NCBI GenBank assembly: GCA_902771595.1
Contig: CACXXH010000038.1
Span: forward strand, 1 to 40,279
Direction: 5' to 3'
DNA: 40,279 nucleotides
DNA from: Fibrobacter succinogenes
GTDB lineage: Bacteria; Fibrobacterota; Fibrobacteria; Fibrobacterales; Fibrobacteraceae
The notes under the pieces are model-generated. The model was not told the origin of the DNA. It did not search any database and saw only the letters and a program-made list of their open reading frames with translations. Shown piece after piece: positions 32,793-40,279 of the stretch. Positions within the stretch are counted from its first letter, which is position 1, and the number at the start of each line of letters is the position of its first letter. The position numbers were made by a program, and so were the translations under genes.

Positions 32793-33869
32793 ATGATAGC
32801 AGCGATATTCCTTTCCATCCTTTTCTTATTTGGAGATTGCGGAGTGCTGTTCATTAGCCAGAAAAGTTTCGGTCGCCTTCCCGAGGGCGAAAGGCTTGAA
32901 CGCATATCGAAGTCCCCGAATTACAAAGACAGGCACTTCGTGAACTTGGAACCCACCACGATGATGGGCGGGGAAAAGAGCAAATTCCAGATATGGCGGG
33001 ATTTCCTGTTCGGCAGCGGAGACGACGTGGTGAGGGTTCCCGATTCCATGCAGGTCATCCGTACGGACCTGAAGGCGCTGCCGGACGACCGGGACTGGAT
33101 CATGTGGTTCGGGCACTCGAGCTACCTGATGAACCTTTCCGGGAAGAAGGTCCTTGTGGATCCCATCCTCTATTCCGGCTCGCCGGTGGGGTTCGCGAAC
33201 AAGATGTTCAAGGGGACCGATGTCTACAAGCCCGTGGATTTCCCGGATATCGATTTCCTCGTGATAAGCCATGACCATTGGGACCACCTGGATTACGAAG
33301 CTGTACGGGAACTGGAACCTCGCGTGAAGAGGGTGATTTGCCCGCTCGGCGTGGGCTCGCATTTTGAATACTGGGGCTATCCCGAGGACAAACTGGTGGA
33401 ACTGGACTGGTGGGAGCGGTCGACGCAGAAACTGTCCGCTGTTGCGCCCGGCTTTACCGTGACTGCCACTCCGGCAAGGCATTTTTCGGGTCGAGACCTG
33501 CGCCAGAACAAGACCTTGTGGGCGTCGTTCGTGCTGAAAACCCCGAAGCGTACGGTATGGATTGGCGGAGACACCGGATACGGCAAGCATTTTGCGATGA
33601 TAGGCGAAAGGTTCCCGGGAATAGACCTAGCCATCCTGGAAAACGGCCAGTACAACAAGGACTGGGAGTTCGTGCATACCATGCCCGAGTTCCTGGGGAA
33701 GGCTATGAGCGATTTGAAGGCGAACCGCTACCTTACGGTCCATCATTCCCGGTTCTGCCTTTCTACGCACGATTACCGTGAGCCTCTCGAAAATGCGAAG
33801 CGGGCTGCCGAAGAATCCGGGAAGCCCGTCCTGATGCCGCAAATGGGCGAAGTCCTTTACTTGGAATAA
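32793..33869 (+). CDS. MBL-fold metal-dependent hydrolase (NAPE-PLD/UlaG-like), membrane-anchored
   Basis: 358 residues from the ATG at 32793; AAGGA lies about 11 nt upstream, and an earlier TTG at 32760 sits within the promoter. An N-terminal hydrophobic segment (about 1-22) is a signal or anchor, so the enzyme is likely periplasmic or membrane-bound. The metallo-beta-lactamase fold is clear: FGHSSYLMNLSGKKVLVDPI, the zinc motif SHDHWDHLD (H160, H162, D164, H165), TATPARHFSGRD, and WIGGDTGYGKHF with a metal-binding Asp. The closest pattern is the NAPE-phospholipase D/RomA group and UlaG lactonases, so a lipid or lactone substrate is plausible but not shown. Confidence 0.85.
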   Translation: MIAAIFLSILFLFGDCGVLFISQKSFGRLPEGERLERISKSPNYKDRHFVNLEPTTMMGGEKSKFQIWRDFLFGSGDDVVRVPDSMQVIRTDLKALPDDRDWIMWFGHSSYLMNLSGKKVLVDPILYSGSPVGFANKMFKGTDVYKPVDFPDIDFLVISHDHWDHLDYEAVRELEPRVKRVICPLGVGSHFEYWGYPEDKLVELDWWERSTQKLSAVAPGFTVTATPARHFSGRDLRQNKTLWASFVLKTPKRTVWIGGDTGYGKHFAMIGERFPGIDLAILENGQYNKDWEFVHTMPEFLGKAMSDLKANRYLTVHHSRFCLSTHDYREPLENAKRAAEESGKPVLMPQMGEVLYLE

Positions 33870-33878
33870 TTGGGAAGC

Positions 33879-34910
33879 CTACGCTTCGGTAACGAGATCC
33901 ATCGCGCTCCGGATAAGTGCCGCGGCCCCGCCGAACTGTGCGGCTCGCGGGGCGTTATTGCTGAGCATCTGGCGGTACTTGCGGGCGCCGGGGAGTCCGG
34001 TGAATAGCCCGTATAGGTGGCGGACGAGGATTGTCGCGGGGCAGCCTTCGGCGGTCTGTTTCTCCACGTAGGGGAGGTAGGCCTCGAGCAATGCCTTGCG
34101 GGTGGCGGGCCGCGCCTTGCCTGCAATGATATCTGCGGGATTGTCGCTCTCGGGGCGGACGTCTTTAAAAATTCTTTCGTCGGCATTGCGCAGGAACCAC
34201 GGGTTCTCGTACGCTTCGCGCCCGACCATCACGCCGTCCAGGTCCTGTAGTTGCTCTTCCACCTGGTCGAGAGTCTTGATGCCGCCGTTGATGCTGATGT
34301 TCAGGTCTGGCATCTCCGCCTTCAGGCGGTGCACGAAATCGTAATGCAGCGGCGGGACTTCGCGGTTTTCCTTGGGCGATAGCCCTTGGAGCCAAGCCTT
34401 GCGGGCGTGGATAATGAATATGCGGCAACCGGCGTCTTTGATAGTTTGTATAAAATCGGTGAAAAACTCCCAGCTGTCGAACTCGTCGACTCCGATGCGG
34501 CACTTGATGGATACGGGAATGCTAACAGCGTCTTGCATGGCCTTGAAGCAGTCGGCCACAAGGTCTTTGCTCTTCATGAGGCATGCGCCGAAGTTCCCGT
34601 TCTGCACGCGGTCCGAAGGGCAACCGCAATTGAGGTTCACTTCCTGGAAACCGGCGGCTTCCACGAGCTTGGATGCCTGTGCGAGGTCGGCCGGGTTGCT
34701 GCCCCCGAGTTGGAGGACGGCGGGGTACTCGAAAGGCTCGTGCCCGAGGAACTGTTCGGTATTCTCGCAGTGCAACAGCGCGTGCGATACCACCATCTCG
34801 CTGTAGAGCAGGATGTTCCGCGAAAGCAGGCGCAGGAAGTAGCGCTCGTGGCGATCGGTGCAGTCGAGCATCGGCGCTATGGATAGGCGGCGGGAGAGGT
34901 CCAGGTTCAT
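33879..34910 (-). CDS. dusA: tRNA-dihydrouridine synthase A
   Basis: A FMN/NADPH enzyme that reduces uridines 20/20a in the tRNA D-loop. The frame opens at 34955, but homologues begin near MNLDLSRRLSIAPMLDCTDR, so I start at 34910 (343 residues). DusA hallmarks: MLDCTDRHERYFLRLLSR, AVLQLGGSNP, EVNLNCGCPSDRVQNGNF, GACLMKS with the catalytic Cys, CRIGVDEFDS, FIIHARKAWLQGLSPKENRE and INGGIKT (FMN phosphate site). These phrases are closer to DusA than DusB or DusC. TACATT ends 7 nt before the ATG without a Shine-Dalgarno, as for a leaderless message. It converges on the MBL gene with only 9 nt between them. Confidence 0.93.
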   Translation of the reverse strand: MNLDLSRRLSIAPMLDCTDRHERYFLRLLSRNILLYSEMVVSHALLHCENTEQFLGHEPFEYPAVLQLGGSNPADLAQASKLVEAAGFQEVNLNCGCPSDRVQNGNFGACLMKSKDLVADCFKAMQDAVSIPVSIKCRIGVDEFDSWEFFTDFIQTIKDAGCRIFIIHARKAWLQGLSPKENREVPPLHYDFVHRLKAEMPDLNISINGGIKTLDQVEEQLQDLDGVMVGREAYENPWFLRNADERIFKDVRPESDNPADIIAGKARPATRKALLEAYLPYVEKQTAEGCPATILVRHLYGLFTGLPGARKYRQMLSNNAPRAAQFGGAAALIRSAMDLVTEA

Positions 34911-34917
34911 GCGGTCA

Positions 34918-34923
34918 AATGTA
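34918..34923 (-). promoter_or_regulatory. -10 box of a probable leaderless promoter for dusA
   Basis: TACATT on the minus strand ends exactly 7 nt before the chosen ATG at 34910, and no Shine-Dalgarno is present. The -35 region is weak. The same spacing as at the MMPL, trpS and aspartoacylase genes is the main support. Confidence 0.45.
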
Positions 34924-35003
34924 GAAAAAAGGATACTTGCGGCCACGGTCGGCATGATAAAGGGGCCCTATTTGGTAATTTCTAATAAAATAAATCATTC
35001 GTG

Positions 35004-35032
35004 TTACTTTTGTTGTAATGTTTGAATATATT
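35004..35032 (+). promoter_or_regulatory. Likely promoter of the 35073 gene
   Basis: TTACTT (35004-35009), 17-nt spacer, TATATT (35027-35032). The start site should be near 35039, giving a leader of about 34 nt that carries GGAG 7 nt before the ATG. Confidence 0.55.
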
Positions 35033-35072
35033 TAGTGGAGTAATATTTTTCAAAAAAAAGCGGAGATAAAAA

Positions 35073-35828
35073 ATGACAATGGATGAATTTCAGAAATACA
35101 GGAAAATCAAACGCTTGGTGGACCGCTCGTATTTTGATGAAGCAGAACGCAAGGATGTGTGGCTTTCTCTTCGGCAACTGTTGTTGCGTGACAATGAACT
35201 TGAGTTCTGGCCGGAGCCGATGGAAATCTTTTCGCAGATCCTGGTTTCGGGAAAACCTCTTTGCCATATGGATATCCCTGTGGATGCGGGCGAGAGCATA
35301 TCGTTTTCCGATTTGTTAGACAATCCTCTTGTGAGTTTCCCTTTTACGTATACCATGCTTCAAGGCGATGATGGAAAAAAGATTTGCCGTTTCTTCTACG
35401 TGAATCCCGATGCCTTGGAGGCGGAAGACTTTACGTTCAAAAGTAAGCTTGCGTTGAAGGATACTTGCGTTATTTGCGTATGGACGGCAGAAAGAGCCTT
35501 GCATACGGGAGATCTTTTCAAAATTGAAGGAACGAATCTTCCAAATACAATGAAGTTCTCTGTTTGTTGCGTGGTTGATGAAACGGGTGTCCAGTATGGC
35601 GGTGTGTTTGAAAATCGATGGATACCTAACGGTGAAGAATTCGAAGTCGCTGAAATAAAGAACGAAGAAAAGGATTTGCAGAAGAAATTCTGCGAGGGCA
35701 TTCGGGCTGTATTCCCCGATATGAAGAAGATGCGCGAATATGTAGGGATGATCCGTGCACAGATGTGGGAAGACTTGATCCAAAAGAAAAATCTTGAGCG
35801 GAATCCCTACTGGGATGATAGCGTTTGA
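35073..35828 (+). CDS. Unrecognised cytoplasmic protein
   Basis: I do not recognise this 251-residue protein. It has no signal peptide or membrane segment. It looks globular and mixed alpha/beta, with an acidic C-terminal helical part (KNEEKDLQKKFCEGIRAVFP, MKKMREYVGMIRAQMWEDLI). Notable central strands are KDTCVICVWTAERALHTGD and MKFSVCCVVDETGVQYGG, with several Cys. The start is supported by GGAG 7 nt upstream and by a promoter. Codon use is visibly more AT-rich than in flanking genes such as dusA and aspartoacylase (more TTT, AAA, GAT, TTG), which hints at a later arrival or weaker codon selection. It stands alone between two promoters. Confidence 0.8.
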   Translation: MTMDEFQKYRKIKRLVDRSYFDEAERKDVWLSLRQLLLRDNELEFWPEPMEIFSQILVSGKPLCHMDIPVDAGESISFSDLLDNPLVSFPFTYTMLQGDDGKKICRFFYVNPDALEAEDFTFKSKLALKDTCVICVWTAERALHTGDLFKIEGTNLPNTMKFSVCCVVDETGVQYGGVFENRWIPNGEEFEVAEIKNEEKDLQKKFCEGIRAVFPDMKKMREYVGMIRAQMWEDLIQKKNLERNPYWDDSV

Positions 35829-35882
35829 TATGTCGCTCAGGCAGGAACTGCATAATTTTGGGGCTCTGCTGTTAGAGATGTA

Positions 35883-35913
35883 TTGTTTTTAGAACGCCTG
35901 AAATTTCTATAAT
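35883..35913 (+). promoter_or_regulatory. Probable leaderless promoter of the aspartoacylase gene
   Basis: TTGTTT (35883-35888), 19-nt spacer, consensus -10 TATAAT (35908-35913). The -10 ends exactly 7 nt before the ATG at 35921, and there is no Shine-Dalgarno. Confidence 0.65.
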
Positions 35914-35920
35914 ACATTAC

Positions 35921-36832
35921 ATGAGTTTAATTAACACCATAGTCGTTGCTGGCGGTACGCACGGGAACGAACGCACGGGTGTCCGCCTTGTCGAAAAGTG
36001 GATGGCGCGTCCTGAATGCTACAGCGCATGTTGCCCCGGTGTGGATGTTTCGCTTGTGCTTGCAAATCCGGAAGCCATGCGACTCAACCGGCGTTACCGC
36101 GACTTTGATTTGAACCGTTCCTTTTCGCAGGTCTGCCTTGATGCCATTTCTGAACCGCAACAGTACGAGTTCAGGCGTGCGCGCGAACTGAACCGTGTTT
36201 ACGGCCCTAAGGGTGCGAATACCAAGACCGACCTCTTGCTCGATGTGCACAACACGGGCTCGAATATGGGGCTCTGCTTGATCCTTTCGACGCGTGACCC
36301 GTTCACGATGAAGGCCTCCGCCGTCTTGACGCAGGAATTCGAGGACGCCCGCATTTATTACCAGCCGGAGGAACGCAGCGCGTCTCCTTACTTCGGGACG
36401 GTCGCGAAGGCGGACGTGTGTATTGAAATTGGCCCGCAGCAGCACGGGACTCTGGATGCTCGCTTGTTCGAGCGTACGGAAAAATTGGTGAAGCGTTACC
36501 TGGAACTCGCGGACGAATGGAACCGCGGTGAACTGCAGAAGCGCGCTCCCATCCAGGTGGAAGTTTTCACGCAGCTGCGCGATCTGGGTTACCCGAAGGC
36601 TTGGACCGGTGCGCCCATTTCCGCCATGATTCACCCGGAACTCTTGGGCCGTGACTTCGGTGCCCTGAAGAAGGGCGACAAGCTCTTCCGCACCTTCGAC
36701 GGCGAGGACATTTTGTACGAAGGCGAGGCCGACGGACGCGATACCGTTTACCCGATTTTCATCAACGAACCCGCGTACTACGAGAAGGACATCGCGATGA
36801 GCCTGACCGTGAAGAGCGTGGAGGAATGGTAG
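35921..36832 (+). CDS. Aspartoacylase/succinylglutamate desuccinylase family zinc hydrolase
   Basis: A cytoplasmic zinc carboxypeptidase-like amidohydrolase of 303 residues, probably splitting N-acetyl-aspartate or another N-acyl amino acid. The signature elements are all present: AGGTHGNERTG (zinc ligands H14 and E17), LANPEAMRLNRRYRDFDLNR, LLLDVHNTGSNMG (third zinc ligand H110), and CIEIGPQQHGTL with the general base E169. A C-terminal beta domain (AMIHPELLGRDFGALKKGDK, IFINEPAYYEKDIAM) covers the active site, as in aspartoacylase. It is followed after 1 nt by the acidic protein gene, so the two are coupled. Confidence 0.9.
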   Translation: MSLINTIVVAGGTHGNERTGVRLVEKWMARPECYSACCPGVDVSLVLANPEAMRLNRRYRDFDLNRSFSQVCLDAISEPQQYEFRRARELNRVYGPKGANTKTDLLLDVHNTGSNMGLCLILSTRDPFTMKASAVLTQEFEDARIYYQPEERSASPYFGTVAKADVCIEIGPQQHGTLDARLFERTEKLVKRYLELADEWNRGELQKRAPIQVEVFTQLRDLGYPKAWTGAPISAMIHPELLGRDFGALKKGDKLFRTFDGEDILYEGEADGRDTVYPIFINEPAYYEKDIAMSLTVKSVEEW

Positions 36833-36833
36833 T

Positions 36834-37496
36834 ATGAGTGATTTTGACATGAGCAACGTGCCGAGCGAGGAACTTTCCTCCATTCCGGGCGAAGAACGCC
36901 TTGGAAACCTGATGCAGTTGATCGAGGCGCAGAAGGGCGAGGGCTGGGAGTCCCGCCTGCAGGACATCCTCGATTCTTTCGAGGACTTCTTGACGATGCG
37001 ACCGGAACCGCCGCAGTCTTGGTTGGATACCTACGCTGCGAGCGGCAAACAGTTCGACTACTACCAGATTGTGCTGCCGAAGGATTTCGAGGACCCGTAC
37101 GAGGACGACCTCGGGAATATCCGTCGTCTGCGCGGGGAATTTGAACGCGTGTCGAGTACGATGGCCTTGGAACATGAACTCATCAGTCGTAATTACTTTG
37201 TCTATGAGAACGGCCATGCGGAGGCGATTCCTGCACCGCGCCCGATGCTCATGCTCGAAAGCCAGGACCGCGATGACGACCAGGAAGAACTGGAAGGGGA
37301 CATCACCTGGGACTGCTGTATTTCCATCTTTGCGGACGGAAGTTACGTCGCTTACAACCTCGAAAACGACGATGAAGAGGTTTTGGGCGAGGATTTTAAG
37401 GCAGTTTTCCAAAAATACATCAAAATATTGGCCAAAATGCAATTGGTGATTCCCGTTGAGGGCCGAGATTATGGTATATTAAGGAGTGATGCGTAG
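36834..37496 (+). CDS. Unrecognised acidic protein coupled to aspartoacylase
   Basis: 220 residues with no family I can name. It is strongly acidic, especially in YEDDLGN, QDRDDDQEELEGD and LENDDEEVLGED, has no signal peptide or membrane helix, and is probably cytoplasmic. A strong GGAGG lies 9 nt before the ATG, inside the end of the aspartoacylase gene, whose stop is 1 nt upstream. Its own stop overlaps the start of the next gene (ATGCGTAG). Tight packing in a three- or four-gene run shows it is a real gene, but gives no function. Confidence 0.85.
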   Translation: MSDFDMSNVPSEELSSIPGEERLGNLMQLIEAQKGEGWESRLQDILDSFEDFLTMRPEPPQSWLDTYAASGKQFDYYQIVLPKDFEDPYEDDLGNIRRLRGEFERVSSTMALEHELISRNYFVYENGHAEAIPAPRPMLMLESQDRDDDQEELEGDITWDCCISIFADGSYVAYNLENDDEEVLGEDFKAVFQKYIKILAKMQLVIPVEGRDYGILRSDA

Positions 37497-38760
37497 GTTT
37501 TTAGGAAATATTGTTCTTGCCGCGACCCTGCTCTGCAGTGGGGCGTTTGCGGCGTTTATCCAGAGCCCGATACCGCCGAGCTCTAAGCAGAACTATTTCC
37601 GTGATATGGATAGCGATGGCAGGATGGATCGAATCGATGTTCTGTTCCTGGGTGCGCTTTCTAATGAATACCTCAAGCAGGTGATTGACAGCCTCGAATA
37701 CACGTGGCTCGATTCGGCCGGTGTGGTTGTGCGTGATGTCGTATTCCCCGAAGATATGCAGATCGATTCTGCCAACATTCGCAGAATCCATATAGACGTT
37801 GACCAGCGTAGATTCGGCCCCCTTTCTTCGCCGACTACCATGTTCATGCCTGCGGGAAGTTATGGTACAGTGAACCTTTACCTTTCCGACAGCACTGTAT
37901 TCCATGTCTTTATGCGCGATGGCATGGCGCCGACGATTACGGATGCGCACCTCAAGAGTTACCGTGGTCGCAGGGTGGATTCCTTGCGTGTTCACTTTAC
38001 GGAATGGGCGGAAGCTGTAGAGGGGTGCGATGCTATCTTGGAATTTAAGAAGCCGAAGGATTCTACGGTGAGGTTTTTGCCTGCATCTTCCGTGGAATGG
38101 ACGCTACTTTATTCGAGTGCTCTGTTTACCTTCGATGAGGACTTGACACTTGATACAAGGCTTGCGCCGGGTGACTCTCTACGTATTACGAAGGGCTGCG
38201 TGAAGGACACGTCGGGCAATGTGGTGCCTGGTACGGGCAAGTTTGTAGAGGTGACTGGTTTTTATCCGTTCGATTTGAAGACTTCCAATTTGGTGGAAGA
38301 CGATGGAACCGCTTTTGCGGATGATGTTCCGGTGTTCCAGTTGCAGTTCCGTCCGCTTGAGGATGTTCGCGAGGAAACGGAGAACGTGTGGGATATGTCG
38401 ATTGATGTGCTTGGCTCTGAATTCGAGAGCGCCCTGCGCAGTGTTTTGGGAATGGATATGCAGGAATCGATTGACCTGACGAAACTCAAGGTTACATATA
38501 ACGTGCGAATTTATACGAATCTTGGCTCCTATGTCGCTGGATCCAGCCATGTGGTTATGGGTGACGATGAACGTTTCAGGTCCAAAGCGACGAGGCTTTC
38601 GCTCAGTTGGAATTTGATGGATGCTCATCATCGTCGTGTTTCTACCGGAGCTTATATCGCGAACGTCTTTGCTACGATTGAGTACAACGGAAAGGTGGTT
38701 TTCCAGAGCGATGCCGAAGCCAGTTCCGTTTCTCGCGTGTTCGGCGTGATTCGTCGTTGA
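37489..38760 (+). CDS. Unrecognised exported protein with FlgD/Ig-like C-terminus
   Basis: 423 residues. The signal peptide (MRRFLGNIVLAATLLCSGAF, cleavage after AFA) sends it to the periplasm or outside. An early acidic stretch, YFRDMDSDGRMDRIDVLF, resembles a calcium-binding loop before a beta-rich body with Ig-like segments. The end (LSLSWNLMDAHHRRVSTGAY, then IANVFATIEYNGKVVF) looks like the FlgD/T9SS-type Ig fold where polypeptides end with GxYxxxL. The start at 37489 overlaps the previous gene's stop. AAGGAG is only 2 nt upstream, which is unusually close, and TATATT lies 8 nt upstream. A GTG directly before it is an alternative. Likely a cell-surface protein. Confidence 0.8.
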   Translation: MRRFLGNIVLAATLLCSGAFAAFIQSPIPPSSKQNYFRDMDSDGRMDRIDVLFLGALSNEYLKQVIDSLEYTWLDSAGVVVRDVVFPEDMQIDSANIRRIHIDVDQRRFGPLSSPTTMFMPAGSYGTVNLYLSDSTVFHVFMRDGMAPTITDAHLKSYRGRRVDSLRVHFTEWAEAVEGCDAILEFKKPKDSTVRFLPASSVEWTLLYSSALFTFDEDLTLDTRLAPGDSLRITKGCVKDTSGNVVPGTGKFVEVTGFYPFDLKTSNLVEDDGTAFADDVPVFQLQFRPLEDVREETENVWDMSIDVLGSEFESALRSVLGMDMQESIDLTKLKVTYNVRIYTNLGSYVAGSSHVVMGDDERFRSKATRLSLSWNLMDAHHRRVSTGAYIANVFATIEYNGKVVFQSDAEASSVSRVFGVIRR

Positions 38761-38764
38761 TTGC

Positions 38765-39670
38765 ATGGACGCGCTGGAATTAGAAATTTACAAGCGGTAC
38801 AGGAACGTGATTGATCCGGACTGGCAGTCTGGGTCGGGTTTCTTGGGTACGGAATGGAATGAGCCTCGCCGAGTTCGGCTGGGTGATTTGCTGGATTTAT
38901 ACGATGCGTTTTGCTTTGACGGTTATGGCACGCTCTACAACCGCGGCTCCTTTGTTTATGAGGGCGCGCTGGAGTGGTTCTCCATGTTGCGCGTTGCCGG
39001 CAAGCAAGTTCGCCTCGTGACGAATGCAGCCTCGAATGTCGAATCGGTGCTTGCCGCCGAGGCCGATGCTCGCGGGTTTGACTTTACCGCAGGCGAAACC
39101 GTTTCTTCGGGAAGCCTTGCGGCATCTTTCTTCGAGCAACGTTCCCGAACGGGGAACGCCATCCGGGAATTGTATTATATTGGCCGTCCTTCGGGTGTTG
39201 CCGTCCTGGAATCTTTCGGAGTCTCCGCAGTGGAAAATCCCGAATGTCCTGTAGTGGCGGTCTCGTCGGCGACTGCGGACGAATCGATGTTTGTGCATGC
39301 GGTGGAAATTTTGCGTCGACCAGGGAGCATTCTGTTAGTGCTGAACTCGGATGCGTGGGCTCCGAACATAGACGGCTCTCGCTCGCCTGTTTCGGGCGCT
39401 CTTGCCGAATGTCTGCGTCGCGAATCGGGTTGCGACGATGTACATTATTTCGGGAAACCTTTCCCCGCAATTTTTAACAAAGTAAAATTCAGTTTGCCTG
39501 CGGGCTCACGCATTCTCATGGTGGGCGATACGCTCGGAACTGATGTTATGGGCGCGCGCTATGCGGGTATTGATTCCGCACTTGTTGTGGGGCGGAATGA
39601 GCCTGCGGCGGAATTGAAGGCGGATGAACGCGCTCTCGGGATTGTTCCCGATTATTACTTGGAAGTCTGA
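38765..39670 (+). CDS. HAD-superfamily class IIA (NagD-like) protein
   Basis: 301 residues, cytoplasmic, starting 4 nt after the exported-protein gene. The HAD fold is clear: motif I AFCFDGYGTLYNRG, motif II RLVTNAAS, a C2-type cap domain (about 90-220), motif III HYFGKPFPAIFNKV, and motif IV MVGDTLGTDVMGA. Motif I normally reads DxDG(T/V); here it is D52-G-Y54-G-T, with the second Asp replaced by Tyr. HAD phosphatases use that Asp as acid/base, so ordinary phosphatase activity is uncertain; a HAD IIA subgroup with DxWGV is known to me. The end overlaps the convergent coiled-coil gene by 16 nt. Confidence 0.85.
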   Translation: MDALELEIYKRYRNVIDPDWQSGSGFLGTEWNEPRRVRLGDLLDLYDAFCFDGYGTLYNRGSFVYEGALEWFSMLRVAGKQVRLVTNAASNVESVLAAEADARGFDFTAGETVSSGSLAASFFEQRSRTGNAIRELYYIGRPSGVAVLESFGVSAVENPECPVVAVSSATADESMFVHAVEILRRPGSILLVLNSDAWAPNIDGSRSPVSGALAECLRRESGCDDVHYFGKPFPAIFNKVKFSLPAGSRILMVGDTLGTDVMGARYAGIDSALVVGRNEPAAELKADERALGIVPDYYLEV

Positions 39671-40257
39671 GCGGCTTGTGGCGCTGCGGCGGAGTCGGCT
39701 GGCTGCGCGTTTGTTTGCGCAGATGCGGAATTTTCGCCGGGCTTGCCTGCGACGATCACGTAAAGCGTATCGTGGATGACTACGGTGTCACGCACGAAAA
39801 CTGTATCGGGCTTGCATGCGGAAACTTCTTTTGCGGAAGCGGCGCTGCTCTTTGCCTCGGTTCGGGTTTTGTTTGCCGAGCTTGCAGGAGCCTGCTTCGT
39901 GGATGAACTTGCGGGGGCTGCTACGGCCGGCTGGTTCTTCTTCGCGGCTTCTTCGTCAAGAATCCTTTGAACGAGTTCGTCGCGCTGTACACGCAGGTCT
40001 TCCATTTCTTTTTTGAGGCGGCTCTTGTTTCCCGGACGTCTTTCTCTGGAGTATCGTCCTTCAATGCGGTCGATCTTTTCATCGAGTGCCTTGAGTTCGT
40101 CGTAGAGCGGGCCTTCGCCTTCGAGCGTGGGGGCGGGCTTGAACCAGTCGATAAATCTTTGCCAGAGGGATTTTTCTTCGGCGGCGTGCAATGCGGTTGT
40201 CGCGCAGAGAGCAAGCGCAATGAGAGTTGTCCCGGGAATGAATTTGCGGAAATGCAT
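39655..40257 (-). CDS. Exported coiled-coil protein with Ala/Ser-rich tail
   Basis: 200 residues. A signal peptide (about 1-26, ending ALHAA) is followed by an amphipathic start (KSLWQRFIDWFKPAPTLEGE), a coiled coil (about 50-103: LYDELKALDEKIDRIEGRYS, then RLKKEMEDLRVQRDELVQRI), and a long Ala/Ser/Gln-rich tail with one ordered-looking strand segment (DTVFVRDTVVIHDTLYVIV). It is probably a periplasmic structural or tethering protein; I cannot name a family. TATCAT lies 6 nt before the ATG and no Shine-Dalgarno is seen, so it may also be leaderless. Its 3' end overlaps that of the HAD gene by 16 nt. Confidence 0.8.
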   Translation of the reverse strand: MHFRKFIPGTTLIALALCATTALHAAEEKSLWQRFIDWFKPAPTLEGEGPLYDELKALDEKIDRIEGRYSRERRPGNKSRLKKEMEDLRVQRDELVQRILDEEAAKKNQPAVAAPASSSTKQAPASSANKTRTEAKSSAASAKEVSACKPDTVFVRDTVVIHDTLYVIVAGKPGENSASAQTNAQPADSAAAPQAAQTSK

Positions 40258-40279
40258 GCGACAATGATAGAAAAAAGTT

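Overview
The window is about 40 kb of bacterial chromosome, densely coding and moderately GC-rich, with no phage, plasmid or transposase gene. The organism is Gram-negative by content: an MMPL/RND exporter, lipoproteins, a LysM envelope protein and a phosphatidylserine synthase. The mix of conserved housekeeping genes, an exported CotH/lamin-tail lipoprotein, exported propeller and coiled-coil proteins, and a 31-residue basic mS38/COX24-like ribosomal protein makes me think of Fibrobacter or a near relative. That assignment rests on recognition and is not proven by the sequence.

Layout. 1-9.1 kb: metH (minus) with a clear promoter and terminator, a CotH-family lipoprotein (minus), and a divergent MMPL exporter (plus). 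9.1-9.64 kb: a gene-free stretch filled with degenerate direct repeats that contain hairpins. 9.6-12.7 kb (minus): a GT4 glycosyltransferase translationally coupled to a CHC2-Toprim-RecA primase/helicase-like protein. 12.8-14.1 kb (plus): ruvC overlapping a VanY-like M15 peptidase. 14.1-17.5 kb (minus): a broken mpaA, pssA, and an orphan peptide-type ABC substrate-binding lipoprotein.

17.6-30.2 kb is one long minus-strand run. In transcription order it holds rnd, a membrane-anchored 5-FTHF cyclo-ligase, rlmB, a P-loop ATPase with a primase-like domain, a TrmA-like methyltransferase homologue, a LysM protein, a previously unlisted 38-residue membrane peptide, a sensor kinase, an OmpR-type regulator, and an exported TPR/beta-propeller protein. 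The last five are spaced or overlapped like one transcript and look like an envelope-sensing module. 30.3-34.9 kb: trpS (plus), a shared terminator, a palindromic repeat, argF and the small ribosomal protein gene (minus), an MBL hydrolase (plus), and dusA (minus). 35-40.3 kb: an unrecognised protein, aspartoacylase, an unrecognised acidic protein, an exported protein and a HAD-fold protein (all plus), then a convergent exported coiled-coil protein.

Two themes stand out. First, several unlinked genes (mmpL, trpS, aspartoacylase, dusA) have a -10 hexamer exactly 7 nt before the ATG and no Shine-Dalgarno, which predicts leaderless mRNAs. Internal or leadered genes (pssA, argF, rlmB, the small ribosomal gene) do have Shine-Dalgarno sites. 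Second, several proteins keep a recognisable enzyme fold but lack the usual catalytic residues: the Toprim part of one primase-like protein, the primase-like part of another, the TrmA homologue, and motif I of the HAD protein. No CRISPR array, tRNA, rRNA or integrase was found.
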